Position numbers and translations under genes: made by a program
Source: CAZDDI01 sp964504195
GTDB lineage: Bacteria; Chloroflexota; Anaerolineae; B4-G1; SLSP01
Direction of reading: 5' to 3'
NCBI GenBank assembly: GCA_964504195.1
Contig: CAZDDI010000059.1
Location: 1-27,343, forward strand
Length of the DNA: 27,343 bases
The notes under the pieces: generated by a model
The model's input: only the letters and a program-made list of their open reading frames with translations
Databases searched by the model: none
What the model was told of the DNA's origin: nothing
Shown: in pieces, positions 17,073 to 24,301 of the stretch
How positions within the stretch are numbered: position 1 is the first letter of the stretch
How the letters are laid out: each line of letters begins with the position of its first letter

Positions 17073-17912
17073 ATGAACGCTGTACCACCTGAATTTCAGT
17101 TCAGCCAGGGCAGTCTGGGGGATTATGTGGCCTGTCCGCGCCGCTTCGAGCTGCGCTATGTGCTGCGCGTAGCCTGGCCTGCTGTGGAAGCCGAACCCAT
17201 CGCCGAGCAAGAACGTCGCATGGAAGCCGGTCAGACGTTCCACCGGCTGGTGCAGCAGCATCAGGTGGGTATCCCAGCAAAGCAGCTGGCGCGCTTCGCC
17301 GCCAGCGATGCAGATTTGGAGCGCTGGTGGCTCAACTACCAGACTTATCGCCCGTGGGAGATCGCTACCGGAAAGCATTTCCCAGAGATCGGACTAGCGG
17401 CGACGTTAGCAGGCTACCGACTCGTGGCGAAATATGACCTGGTAGTAACGACACCAGAGGACGAGGCAGTAATCATTGATTGGAAGACTGCCGCACGACG
17501 CACGGAACGGCGGCGACTGGAAGAAGCCATGCAAACGCGCGTCTACCGCTACTTGCTGGCGCGCGCGGGGACCGCGCTCAACGGCGGGCGCGGCTTCGCG
17601 CCGGAGCAGGTCACGATGGTCTACTGGTTCGCACAGTATCCGGCCGCGCCGGAGCGCTTGCCCTACGCTGCGGCGCAGTTTGCCAGCGACGCAGCACATC
17701 TAACGCGCCTTATCGAAGAAATCACCGCACGGCCCTTGGGCGATTTCCCGCTGACCAATGACGAGCGCGCCTGTCGCTATTGCTGTTACCGCTCCCTGTG
17801 CGATCGCGGGCAACGCGCTGGCGCACTGAACGAACAAGACGAGCTCGCTGAGCCGGGCGATTGGCGCAACTTCGAACTGGACTTTGACCAAATTGGCGAA
17901 ATAGCGTTCTGA
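17073..17912 (+). CDS. Stand-alone PD-(D/E)XK nuclease with AddB-type 4Fe-4S signature
   Basis: A 279-aa RecB/Cas4-superfamily nuclease. The N-terminal block LGDYVACPRRFELRYV holds C21. H57 lies in GQTFHRLV, D122 in AKYDLVV, the catalytic IIDWKT has D136 and K138, and the Q-Y motif is MQTRVYRYLL (Q154). The C-terminal cysteines C234-x2-C237-x5-C243 (ACRYCCYRSLC), together with C21, give the C..CX2CX5C pattern that binds a 4Fe-4S cluster in AddB and Cas4. The ATG at 17073 follows AAGGAAA; 22 extra in-frame codons upstream lack a ribosome site. Its length equals an AddB nuclease domain cut loose. A free-standing Cas4 is the other reading; however, there are no cas genes next to it and the CRISPR array is 8 kb away. 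Confidence 0.9.
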   Translation: MNAVPPEFQFSQGSLGDYVACPRRFELRYVLRVAWPAVEAEPIAEQERRMEAGQTFHRLVQQHQVGIPAKQLARFAASDADLERWWLNYQTYRPWEIATGKHFPEIGLAATLAGYRLVAKYDLVVTTPEDEAVIIDWKTAARRTERRRLEEAMQTRVYRYLLARAGTALNGGRGFAPEQVTMVYWFAQYPAAPERLPYAAAQFASDAAHLTRLIEEITARPLGDFPLTNDERACRYCCYRSLCDRGQRAGALNEQDELAEPGDWRNFELDFDQIGEIAF

Positions 17913-17937
17913 TTTTAGATTTCTGAAATCCAAAATC
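17911..17937. terminator. Hairpin at the nuclease stop codon
   Basis: GATTTT-A-GATTT pairs with AAATC-C-AAAATC around a short loop, starting within the stop codon. It is AT-rich with no clear T-tract, so its terminator strength is doubtful. It may be an example of the common dispersed GATTTTAGATTT-type repeat. Confidence 0.4.
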
Positions 17938-17989
17938 AAACAAGGCACGTTACCGAACCTGTGTATAGCTCCAATAATGAAAATAGGCA

Positions 17990-18214
17990 GTACCGCACAA
18001 CTAACCCTGTAGGATGCTCAAAACACGCTTATTGCCGGCTGTGACAGCGCGACTTTTACGCGATGGCCATCCAGGCAATAACGTAGGGCAACCGGGAGAG
18101 GCTTCGGCAGGCTCAGCCACCGGACTTCTCCGGTGCCTGAGCCTGTCGAAGGCCTCTGCGCTCGTCAAAGGTCGTACCGCAAAACACTAACCCTGTAGGA
18201 TGCTCAAAACACGC
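17990..18214. repeat. Direct repeat flanking a palindromic element
   Basis: The sequence GTACCGCA...CTAACCCTGTAGGATGCTCAA...ACACGC occurs at 17990-18028 and again at 18174-18214. The core CTAACCC...CACGC (28 bp, 18001-18028 and 18187-18214) is identical. Related flanks (GCGACTTTT, GAAAATAGGCA) extend the similarity to about 80 bp. A 59-bp palindrome lies between the copies. The gap 17913-18335 holds only these repeats; I see no gene in it. Confidence 0.8.
18098..18156. repeat. Palindrome of the CTTCGACAGGCTCAG type
   Basis: The left arm GGCTTCGGCAGGCTCAG and ACCGG pair with CCGGT and CTGAGCCTGTCGAAGGCC around an ACTTCT-centred loop, with minor mismatches. From general knowledge, palindromes built on CTTCGACAGGCTCAG are frequent dispersed repeats in diverse bacterial genomes. 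The RNA would form a long stable stem. Confidence 0.8.
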
Positions 18215-18335
18215 AGATTGCTGGCGACTTTTGCACGATTGCGAAAATAGGCAACTGAGAGCGAATTAAAGTTCGCGGTACATTTGCGATGTTGATTTGA
18301 GATTTGTTGATTTGAGATTTTCAGAGGAGGGTTTG

Positions 18336-18758
18336 ATGACAACTAAAACCGATTTCACTCGTGACGAATGGATCACGCTGCGTGCGCTAATGCAAGCGGC
18401 TTTTTTCAATATGGCGGTGGCCGACCGGCTGCTCTATGATGAGGAGGCCGAGGTGTGGGGCCGCTTGCGCCCGTACACCGTGCCGTTTGTGCAGGAGCTC
18501 ATTCAGCACAGTGATGATCCAGAGGAAGATGATGCTGTGCTGAATAAGGCCGTACACACTGAACTGGCCTTGCTTATCGAAACGGCCCGCGAGATTTTGC
18601 AGACCAAAGCCACGCCAGAAGAGATGGACAACTTCAGTCGTACTTTACAGGCGCTCGCGCACGCCGTCGCTGAAGCCGACGGCAACGTGGCGGATCAGGA
18701 AGCCGCTTTTTTGGCGGAGCTCTGGCTGCACTTCGAGGATTGGGACGAGCAAGCGTAA
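18336..18758 (+). CDS. Small acidic TerB-like helical protein
   Basis: A 140-aa acidic, helix-rich protein. The stretch AHAVAEADGNVADQEAAFL resembles the repeated acidic turn of TerB-like domains, in which a helix ends in AxADGxxxxxE. There is no signal peptide or membrane segment. The start is firm: GAGGAGGG lies just before the ATG at 18336. The function is unknown; TerB-like domains occur in stress and membrane-associated complexes. It stands alone between repeat clusters, with recJ downstream. Confidence 0.75.
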   Translation: MTTKTDFTRDEWITLRALMQAAFFNMAVADRLLYDEEAEVWGRLRPYTVPFVQELIQHSDDPEEDDAVLNKAVHTELALLIETAREILQTKATPEEMDNFSRTLQALAHAVAEADGNVADQEAAFLAELWLHFEDWDEQA

Positions 18759-18773
18759 TCCCCGGTTTGAACA

Positions 18774-18932
18774 GCGGCGGAATCAATATCATTAAGTTTA
18801 GGGCATAGACCTGGCAGGTTTCCAGGCCTTCAGTCTACAAAACGTCGTTATTCACCGGTAAAATACTACTCAACCCAATTTGTGCGAAACCTGCCAGGTC
18901 TTAACTTAATGACATTGGCGGCGGAATCAATA
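18774..18932. mobile_element. MITE-like palindromic element between 15-bp direct repeats
   Basis: The element 18789-18912 begins TCATTAAGTT and ends AACTTAATGA, a perfect 10-bp inverted repeat. An inner perfect pair, GACCTGGCAGGTTT (18808-18821) and AAACCTGCCAGGTC (18887-18900), continues the stem. It is flanked by identical 15-bp direct copies of GCGGCGGAATCAATA at 18774-18788 and 18918-18932, as expected if insertion duplicated the target. It has no coding capacity. Confidence 0.8.
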
Positions 18933-19046
18933 GGGTATGTTTCATTTCAGTTATGGAATGAAAACTGGCCCGGTCGGAGACAGGCCAGAGCAGGCTGGGG
19001 TCGGTCTCCGACTGTGTCCCGCTCAACACAAATGAAACATACCCTA
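18931..19046. mobile_element. MITE-like palindromic element, intact copy
   Basis: It has perfect 17-bp terminal inverted repeats, TAGGGTATGTTTCATTT (18931-18947) and AAATGAAACATACCCTA (19030-19046). The internal stem is GTCGGAGAC / GTCTCCGAC. It is related to the element at 9112-9222. It abuts the preceding palindromic element and lies 97 bp before recJ, so it may affect recJ expression. With its neighbour it fills most of the gap 18759-19143. Confidence 0.85.
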
Positions 19047-19143
19047 ATCATTTCAGCGATGAAAGTTTGGTGCGTAGTGCGCCGCTTTGGCATACACTGC
19101 ACGCCGATTTTGTCTATGGAGCTTCATTCATAAAGCAGGCATA

Positions 19144-21459
19144 ATGAGACACTGGCGCGATCCCTCTGAAGTTTTCGTCCCTGCAGAGCTACACGCTCTG
19201 GTAGGCGGTCACCCGCTAATAGCACAGACCCTTGTGCGACGCGGACTTGCGACGCCTGAAACGGCCCGTGCATTTCTCGATCCACACGCCTACGCACCCG
19301 CCCCCCCCACGGCTCTCCCCGATTTAGAGCGGGCCGTCGTACGGTTGGAAGAAGCTCTCCGCAGAAAAGAATGCATTTGCGTCTGGGGTGATTTCGATGT
19401 GGACGGGCAGACCTCAACGACCGTGTTGGTTACCACGCTGCGCGCGCTGGGCGGCGAAGTCGTGTACTATATTCCTGTGCGGGCGACTGAATCGCATGGA
19501 GTAAATGTGCCCAATCTCGCCCGAATGATTGACGCGGGCGCGCAATTGATCCTCACCTGTGACACCGGCAGCGATGCACACGAGCCGATTGCTTATGCGC
19601 AGAGCCGGGGCGTCGAGGTGATTATCACCGATCACCATGATTTGCCGCCGGAGCTGCCGCCGGCCGCGGCCCTGGTCAACCCACATTGCCTGCCACCCAC
19701 ACATCCGTTGGCGACATTGCCAGGCGTAGGAGTGGCCTACATGTTGGCACTGGAACTCTATCGCCGGGCCGGGCGGGAGACAGAAGCTGCTGCATTGCTT
19801 GATTTGGTCGCACTAGGGATTGTAGCGGATGTAGCCGAGCAGATGGGTGATACACGCTATTTGTTGCAACTAGGGCTGGAGGCTCTGCGGCACACCACGC
19901 GGCAAGGGTTATTGGCAATGTTGGCGCTCAACAATCTCATCGCCGCGCAACTCAACACGGAACATATCGGCTTTACACTAGGCCCACGCCTCAATGCTCT
20001 GGGACGCTTGGATGACGCCAATGTAGGTGTAGAATTCCTCACTACCACCAACGTGCAACGCGCACGGGTGTTGGCACAGCAATTGGAGGGGCTAAACACT
20101 GAACGCAAGCGGCTCTCCAACCTGGTACTGCAAGGCGCGCTGGCACAAATCGAGCATGATCCCAGTTTGCTAGATTACGGCGCGCTAGTATTGGCCGATC
20201 CGCAATGGCCGGCGGGCGTGGTAGGGATTGTTGCCAGCCGCCTGACCGAGCAGTACCATCGCCCCGTCGTGCTGATGACGGCCCCGGCGGGGGAGCTCGC
20301 ACACGGCTCGGCACGCTCCGTCGAAGGGTGCAATATCATCGAGGCCATCGCAGCCCAGAGTGCGCTGTTGGAACGGTTCGGCGGGCATCCACAGGCCGCC
20401 GGGCTGGCAATCCAACCGGAGCGTATCATGGCGTTCCGCCGTGGGCTTTCAGAAGCGGTGGAGACTCAGTTGGGCCAAGAGGTGCGCGTACCAGAGTTGC
20501 GGATTGATGGCTACCTTTCGCTGAAGGAGCTTTCAATGGAACTGCTGGATGATTTGGAGCGGCTGGCCCCCTTCGGACAGGGCAATCCACCGCTCACGCT
20601 GGCAACCCGCGGACTGAAGCTCCAATCGCACAGCACATTAGGCCGCGATGGCAATCACCTCCAGCTCATTGTTGAAGACGAAAGCAAAACGGCGCTGCGC
20701 GTGTTGTGGTGGCACGGGTCGGGCAGTGAACTGCCCGAAGGCCGCTTCGATCTAGCATATACGGCACGAGTCAACATTTTCCGTGGAGCGCGACAGTTGC
20801 AAGTAGAGTGGCTCGACGCGCGCTCCATCGAGGCCGCCGTGGTACTGGCCCCAGAACCGTTACCGCTGGAGGTGCTTGATTACCGGCGCGAACCCCAGTC
20901 GCGTATTCTGATCAAGCCACTGCTAACCCGGACAGATGCGCAAGTATGGGCCGAGGCACAATCGGAAATCGTAGGGCGCGCGCGGCAGCAATTGGAGCCG
21001 GCAGCATTACTGGTAGTATGGACACTACCACCAGGGCCGGAAGTGTGGCGCGCCGCAATGAACAAGGTCAAGCCCCACCGCATAGCCTTATTTGCTTACG
21101 ACCCGGAAGTGGATGCGTTGGAGCCGTTCCTCAAGCGCCTAGCGGGATTGGTGAAGTACGCGCTTAACAATACGGAAGGGCGTGTGCAGCTCGTGGCGCT
21201 CGCGGCAGCCATGGCACACCGCGAAGCAACGCTACGCAAGGGCCTGGCCTGGCTAGAAGCACGAGGCTATATCGTGATCGAAGGTATCAAGGAAAACGAA
21301 TACACACTGGCACCCGGGCGGGGTGAGGTACACGAAGACGCCGTGCGCATCACAGTGGATCTCAAGGCCCTGCTCGATGAGACGGCGGCCTACCGGCGCT
21401 ATTTCGCCCACGCTGAGCCGGAATCACTCTGGCCGGGAGCGCAACGCCACGCTGGATAA
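19144..21459 (+). CDS. recJ: Single-stranded-DNA-specific exonuclease RecJ
   Basis: A 771-aa DHH/DHHA1 phosphoesterase that degrades ssDNA 5' to 3' in recombination and mismatch repair. Catalytic motifs: DFDVDG (D83, D85, D87), LTCDTG (D140), TDHHD (163-166), GPRLNALGRL, and GGHPQAAG in the DHHA1 domain. An OB-like domain follows. The last roughly 170 residues form an extension ending in a winged-helix-like segment (LRKGLAWLEARGYIVIEGIKE), so the protein is longer than E. coli RecJ. The ATG at 19144 is preferred because the open frame above it runs through unrelated sequence; its ribosome site is weak. It lies downstream of the AddAB-like genes, consistent with a recombination neighbourhood. 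Confidence 0.95.
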   Translation: MRHWRDPSEVFVPAELHALVGGHPLIAQTLVRRGLATPETARAFLDPHAYAPAPPTALPDLERAVVRLEEALRRKECICVWGDFDVDGQTSTTVLVTTLRALGGEVVYYIPVRATESHGVNVPNLARMIDAGAQLILTCDTGSDAHEPIAYAQSRGVEVIITDHHDLPPELPPAAALVNPHCLPPTHPLATLPGVGVAYMLALELYRRAGRETEAAALLDLVALGIVADVAEQMGDTRYLLQLGLEALRHTTRQGLLAMLALNNLIAAQLNTEHIGFTLGPRLNALGRLDDANVGVEFLTTTNVQRARVLAQQLEGLNTERKRLSNLVLQGALAQIEHDPSLLDYGALVLADPQWPAGVVGIVASRLTEQYHRPVVLMTAPAGELAHGSARSVEGCNIIEAIAAQSALLERFGGHPQAAGLAIQPERIMAFRRGLSEAVETQLGQEVRVPELRIDGYLSLKELSMELLDDLERLAPFGQGNPPLTLATRGLKLQSHSTLGRDGNHLQLIVEDESKTALRVLWWHGSGSELPEGRFDLAYTARVNIFRGARQLQVEWLDARSIEAAVVLAPEPLPLEVLDYRREPQSRILIKPLLTRTDAQVWAEAQSEIVGRARQQLEPAALLVVWTLPPGPEVWRAAMNKVKPHRIALFAYDPEVDALEPFLKRLAGLVKYALNNTEGRVQLVALAAAMAHREATLRKGLAWLEARGYIVIEGIKENEYTLAPGRGEVHEDAVRITVDLKALLDETAAYRRYFAHAEPESLWPGAQRHAG

Positions 21460-21596
21460 GAAGGCCCGATTGAATCAGACCTATCCACACAACCAACGCA
21501 CAGTATTCTTGCGCCGTCCAAAAATGGTAGGAGATGCGGGAAAACGGCTGTCGCGGGTGCTACCCTGAAAACAGAGTCAGCAGGCCCTATGGCAAC

Positions 21597-21624
21597 TTGA
21601 CGAGATATGAGTTTGCGGTATAAT
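21597..21624 (+). promoter_or_regulatory. Sigma70-type promoter of tRNA-Asn
   Basis: TTGACG (21597-21602) is 16 bp from a perfect TATAAT (21619-21624). The mature tRNA begins 13 bases after the -10 box, giving a very short leader. Confidence 0.85.
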
Positions 21625-21636
21625 TTCCACCGTTGA

Positions 21637-21709
21637 TCCTCGGTAGCTCAATCGGCAGAGCGACCGGCTGTTAACCGGTTGGTTGTAGGTTCGATTCCTA
21701 CCCGAGGAG
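21637..21709 (+). tRNA. tRNA-Asn (anticodon GTT)
   Basis: Acceptor TCCTCGG pairs with CCGAGGA, with discriminator G. The D-arm is AGCTCAATCGGCAGAGC. The anticodon stem ACCGG-CTGTTAA-CCGGT has anticodon GTT. The T-arm is TAGGTTCGATTCCTA. It is 73 nt, CCA is not encoded and there is no intron. Its 3' end borders the accessory region to the right. No second copy of the 3' end is visible within the window. Confidence 0.97.
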
Positions 21710-21713
21710 CTCT

Positions 21714-21807
21714 GGTAGCGGCCTCTGGCTGTGGTGTGCAGCCAGCAGCGCCTCTACGATAAAGGCGGGCTTTCGGTTTCTCCTTATAGAGACGCAACCC
21801 CGCTACC
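21714..21807 (+). ncRNA. Candidate structured RNA (three-way junction) after tRNA-Asn
   Basis: A closing stem, GGTAGCGG (21714-21721) with CCGCTACC (21800-21807), encloses two further stems. The first is CTGGCTG (21725-21731) with CAGCCAG (21739-21745). The second is GCG-C-CTCTA (21748-21756) with TAGAG-A-CGC (21787-21795). It starts 5 bases after the tRNA and could be read from the tRNA promoter to the hairpin at 21842. I do not recognise an RNA family. It may also be a folded repeat or tRNA trailer. Confidence 0.45.
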
Positions 21808-21841
21808 CAGTAATGACTTTCCCAGGCCTCTGAGCCTAAGT

Positions 21842-21876
21842 CACAAACTGCCCGGCAAAATACCGGGCAGTTTGTG
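21842..21876. terminator. Strong hairpin ending the tRNA-Asn transcript
   Basis: A perfect 14-bp inverted repeat, CACAAACTGCCCGG / CCGGGCAGTTTGTG, surrounds the 7-base loop CAAAATA. The 3' side carries TTTGTG rather than a pure T-run. It is the first strong hairpin after tRNA-Asn. Confidence 0.7.
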
Positions 21877-21885
21877 TTAAGTCAT

Positions 21886-21980
21886 TTACTGATCAAGACA
21901 TAAAAAACTAAACAGGTTTTGGCTTTTGGTTGCTATAGCTCAGGTTGAAAAAGTTTAGCAAATTTTGTCCTGATCAGTAA
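21886..21980. repeat. Inverted-repeat element upstream of the HTH gene
   Basis: TTACTGATCA (21886-21895) and TGATCAGTAA (21971-21980) form a perfect 10-bp inverted pair, and the inner bases (AAGACATAAAA / TTTTGTCC) continue it imperfectly. The 95-bp AT-rich unit lies directly before the HTH gene start. It could be a small MITE or a pair of operator half-sites for that regulator. Confidence 0.65.
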
Positions 21981-21992
21981 TGAGAAGTGACG

Positions 21993-22443
21993 ATGGTAAC
22001 TTCTGATCCTCCCCCCTCTTATTCCCCTTACCCAAGCAGCTGCGAAATATGCGATTCCTCTGCAAGTGTTAGTCAAAGCTATTGATGATAGCATTGTTCG
22101 AGCGGCCATGGTTAACGATGAAATTGCAGTAGCAGATGAAGATGTGAGTATTTTACAGTTGGGGATTTCAATACGCTCTGAACTGCAAGGCCAACCCATC
22201 CGTGTTATGGACGCTTCAGAAAAATACAATGTTAATCATCGCAGCTTAGGTAACTGGGCAGAGGCAGGGTGTATTCGCATTTTAGATCGTGGCCCTAAGC
22301 TGTTAGTGCTTGACGAAGGTGAAGTTCAGCGAGCAGCAGAGATATTCCATCGCGCACGACAAGCCACTGGCTCTTATGTGCGTGCGGGTTGGTTGCTCAA
22401 ACGAACACTTGCTCAACTTGACATTCAATCTGCCACGACATGA
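21993..22443 (+). pseudogene. Double helix-turn-helix DNA-binding protein, +1 frameshift
   Basis: The long open frame covers 22066-22443, but homologous-looking coding sequence continues upstream in the same frame (LTQAAAKYAIPLQVLVKAI) with no usable start codon. An ATG at 21993 reads MVTSDPPP in the other frame and would join it if one C were removed from the six-C run 22011-22016. The joined product is about 149 aa. It contains two similar modules, each a helix-turn-helix followed by a short wing: LTQAAAKYAIPL..VLVKAI..IAVADEDV and MDASEKYNVNHRSLGNW..LLVLDEGEV. This fits a MerR/excisionase-type DNA-binding protein. A sequencing error or slippage at the C-run could explain the break. Confidence 0.6.
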
Positions 22444-22545
22444 AGATTAGGTATATAGCTCGGCTTTTGCAGTAGATTGGACTATTTGAACATAGTATCC
22501 AAGTTAACTGCTATTTTCATGCCTGAACAAGAAAATGGTCATTGA

Positions 22546-22625
22546 AGGAATGGGTACAAATAACTAGCCCCAGTTTGTATCTGCATTGTCAAGAGAAATG
22601 GCACACTTATTTCGTACCCATTCCT
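22546..22625. repeat. Inverted-repeat element
   Basis: AGGAATGGGTAC (22546-22557) and GTACCCATTCCT (22614-22625) are perfect 12-bp inverted repeats 56 bp apart. The unit lies in the gap 22444-22800, which shows no gene apart from this element, a weak promoter and a terminator. The short open frame crossing it is not supported. Confidence 0.7.
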
Positions 22626-22640
22626 GAAATACCTGTAGCG

Positions 22641-22667
22641 TCAACATTATACTATATTCCGTATAAT
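22641..22667 (+). promoter_or_regulatory. Weak promoter candidate
   Basis: A perfect TATAAT (22662-22667) has TCAACA (22641-22646) 15 bp upstream. The -35 box is poor. Transcription from here would end about 70 nt later at the terminator 22718-22741. Confidence 0.35.
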
Positions 22668-22717
22668 GGATGGGAAAAATTAAAATCTCCCCTAATACTA
22701 CCGCATTTAAGGCTCTC

Positions 22718-22741
22718 CGCCCCCGTCTCGGGGGCGTTTTT
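22718..22741 (+). terminator. Intrinsic terminator
   Basis: CGCCCCCG-TCT-CGGGGGCG is followed by TTTTT, a textbook rho-independent terminator on the plus strand. It ends the HTH gene transcript or a short RNA from the promoter candidate just upstream. Confidence 0.92.
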
Positions 22742-22800
22742 AGTGTACGCGAGTAACTGGCTGAGTAGTTACAAATGCTTTACGATCCGGAGGATGGCCG

Positions 22801-24301
22801 ATGGAGAATAGATCAATTTGTGCAATGGATACCCCGCCCGGCGCCTTAAGCCGGGCTTTGTTTGTACTGGCTTTGATTTTACTGGTGGGGCTGGTGTGGA
22901 CATTCTCTACGCCGGCCCTATTGAGCGCGCAGGGTGGATGTCCACCACCAGGCCCGCCTTGGTGTCGTGACGATGGCGGTGGTGGCGGCAGCGACCCCGG
23001 CAATCCCGGCCAACCCGGCCCCGGCCCAGGGCCGCAACCCACCCCGCCCCCCGGGTGGGGGCAATCCGCCACCCGGCGGAGGGACGCCCGAACCGCCCCC
23101 ACCGGTACAAACCTTCTGGTGTACGGCGCATCCCGGCTGCCCGGAACTCGCCAACGTTTCCTATTCTTGTTCTCACGGCAACTGCTGGCCGATCTGGATC
23201 TTATGCCAGACCTTCGAGGAGTGTCGCCCGCCAGAAGGCGACCCCGGCACGCCCCCCGCAGACAACCAACCGCCCTGCGTGCCGGTCGTCACTGCTGACG
23301 GCATCACCCTGGAGTGTGACAGCCATGGCCGCGAGGGTTGGGACTGGGGTTATTACATCAACGCTTGGGCCAGCGTCCCGCCGCATCGCGTCCAGATTCG
23401 CCCCTTCCCGCGCTGGCTGGTGGCCCTCGAGGGGACCATGAGCCTCACGCGCTCGCCCGATTTCTCCGTCACCGGCGGGCCGACCGGCGCGGGGCTGGCG
23501 GAAGGCTTTTGGTCGGCGGGCGTCAATCTGCCCGTGAACCTTGACCTGGCTGATCCCAACCCTGGCGACATCCGCGACTACCGGATCGGCGTGCGCTGGC
23601 GGATGCTGCGGCCCTTCGAGCGGCCCTTCGAGCGGCTGTTCGGCGGCTCGCCGGTGCCCGAGTCGTGTTGGAACTTCGATGAGCGAGAGTGGAACATCGC
23701 CGGCGGCTACGCAGCCCCCGGCGCGTGTGGAGATGCCGTAACGCACGCCTACGAAACCGCGTCCTGCGGCAAGCCCGAGAACGGCGGGCGCTTCGTTCAC
23801 GAAAATACCGGCTGCGCGCGCGTGCCTTCGGAGGATGGCGACTGGACGCTGCCGGCCTACCAGGTGCACGTGCCGACCTACTGGACGGTCGAGTGGGCTG
23901 ACGATTGGTATGTGTGGACTGAGAATGGGTGAGAGTGGGACGATGCCTGCTTCTACCGCGCCTCGCCGCCTATCGGCCAGCAGTGGGCTAACTGTGACGG
24001 GAACGGTGATGGGCAAAACGACCCCGACTACTACCGCCTGGCGCGGCCCAAGTACGAGTGGGTGCATCAGCGCGTGGGCTGGTATCCGCTCGACCTGCGC
24101 CCCTACGGGTATCCGCAATGGTACTATGAGTCGTGGGCGGTCGTGACCACCGGCGCGGGCGAGTGGTGTCCCTTTGAGTATGCCGACCTCAACCCCGGCG
24201 ACACAGTGCGGATCCCGGTGATCGAGGTGCAAACCGTCCTCGTGGACTGGTGCCGGCTCGACGGCACTTGCGGGAATCTGGAACCGCAAACGCCGTGGTA
24301 A
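22801..24301 (+). pseudogene. Secreted Trp- and Pro-rich protein, broken by a frameshift and a TGA
   Basis: The ATG at 22801, with GGAGG upstream, starts a signal-peptide-like N-terminus: hydrophobic core FVLALILLVGLVWTF, then LLSAQGG as a possible cleavage region. A Gly/Pro-rich linker follows, PWCRDDGGGGGSDPGNPGQP. At the C/G-runs near 23043-23058 the frame must change by removing one base. The second frame then continues with GGGNPPPGGGTPEPPPP and a domain of about 280 residues rich in Trp and Cys. That frame meets TGA at 23930-23932 (after WYVWTENG) but remains coding afterwards up to TAA at 24299-24301 (EWDDACFYRASPP...). Corrected, it would be a single protein of about 499 aa. I recognise no domain family. 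It is either decayed or carries sequence errors; other genes here use TGA as a true stop. Confidence 0.7.

Noticed and set aside
17073..17912. Nuclease as a Cas4 belonging to the CRISPR array
   Set aside because: The cysteine pattern fits both, but the array is 8 kb away, no cas1/cas2 is present, and the neighbours are AddAB-like helicases.
21637..21709. tRNA-Asn as a proven phage or island attachment site
   Set aside because: No integrase and no second copy of the tRNA 3' end are visible in the window.
22542..22811. 89-codon plus-strand frame
   Set aside because: It crosses an inverted-repeat element, an intrinsic terminator and the ribosome site of the next gene.
23930..23932. TGA read as tryptophan or selenocysteine (code change)
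   Set aside because: Other genes in the window, such as the nuclease at 17073, stop at TGA; there is only one such case, and it lies in a gene that also has a frameshift.
23201..24289. Intact 362-codon minus-strand frame opposite the broken secreted-protein gene
   Set aside because: It is the only unbroken frame there, but it is rich in Arg/His/Pro/Val with no motif, and no ribosome site was identified. The plus strand has a signal peptide, GGAGG, and coherent Trp/Cys-rich coding on both sides of each break.
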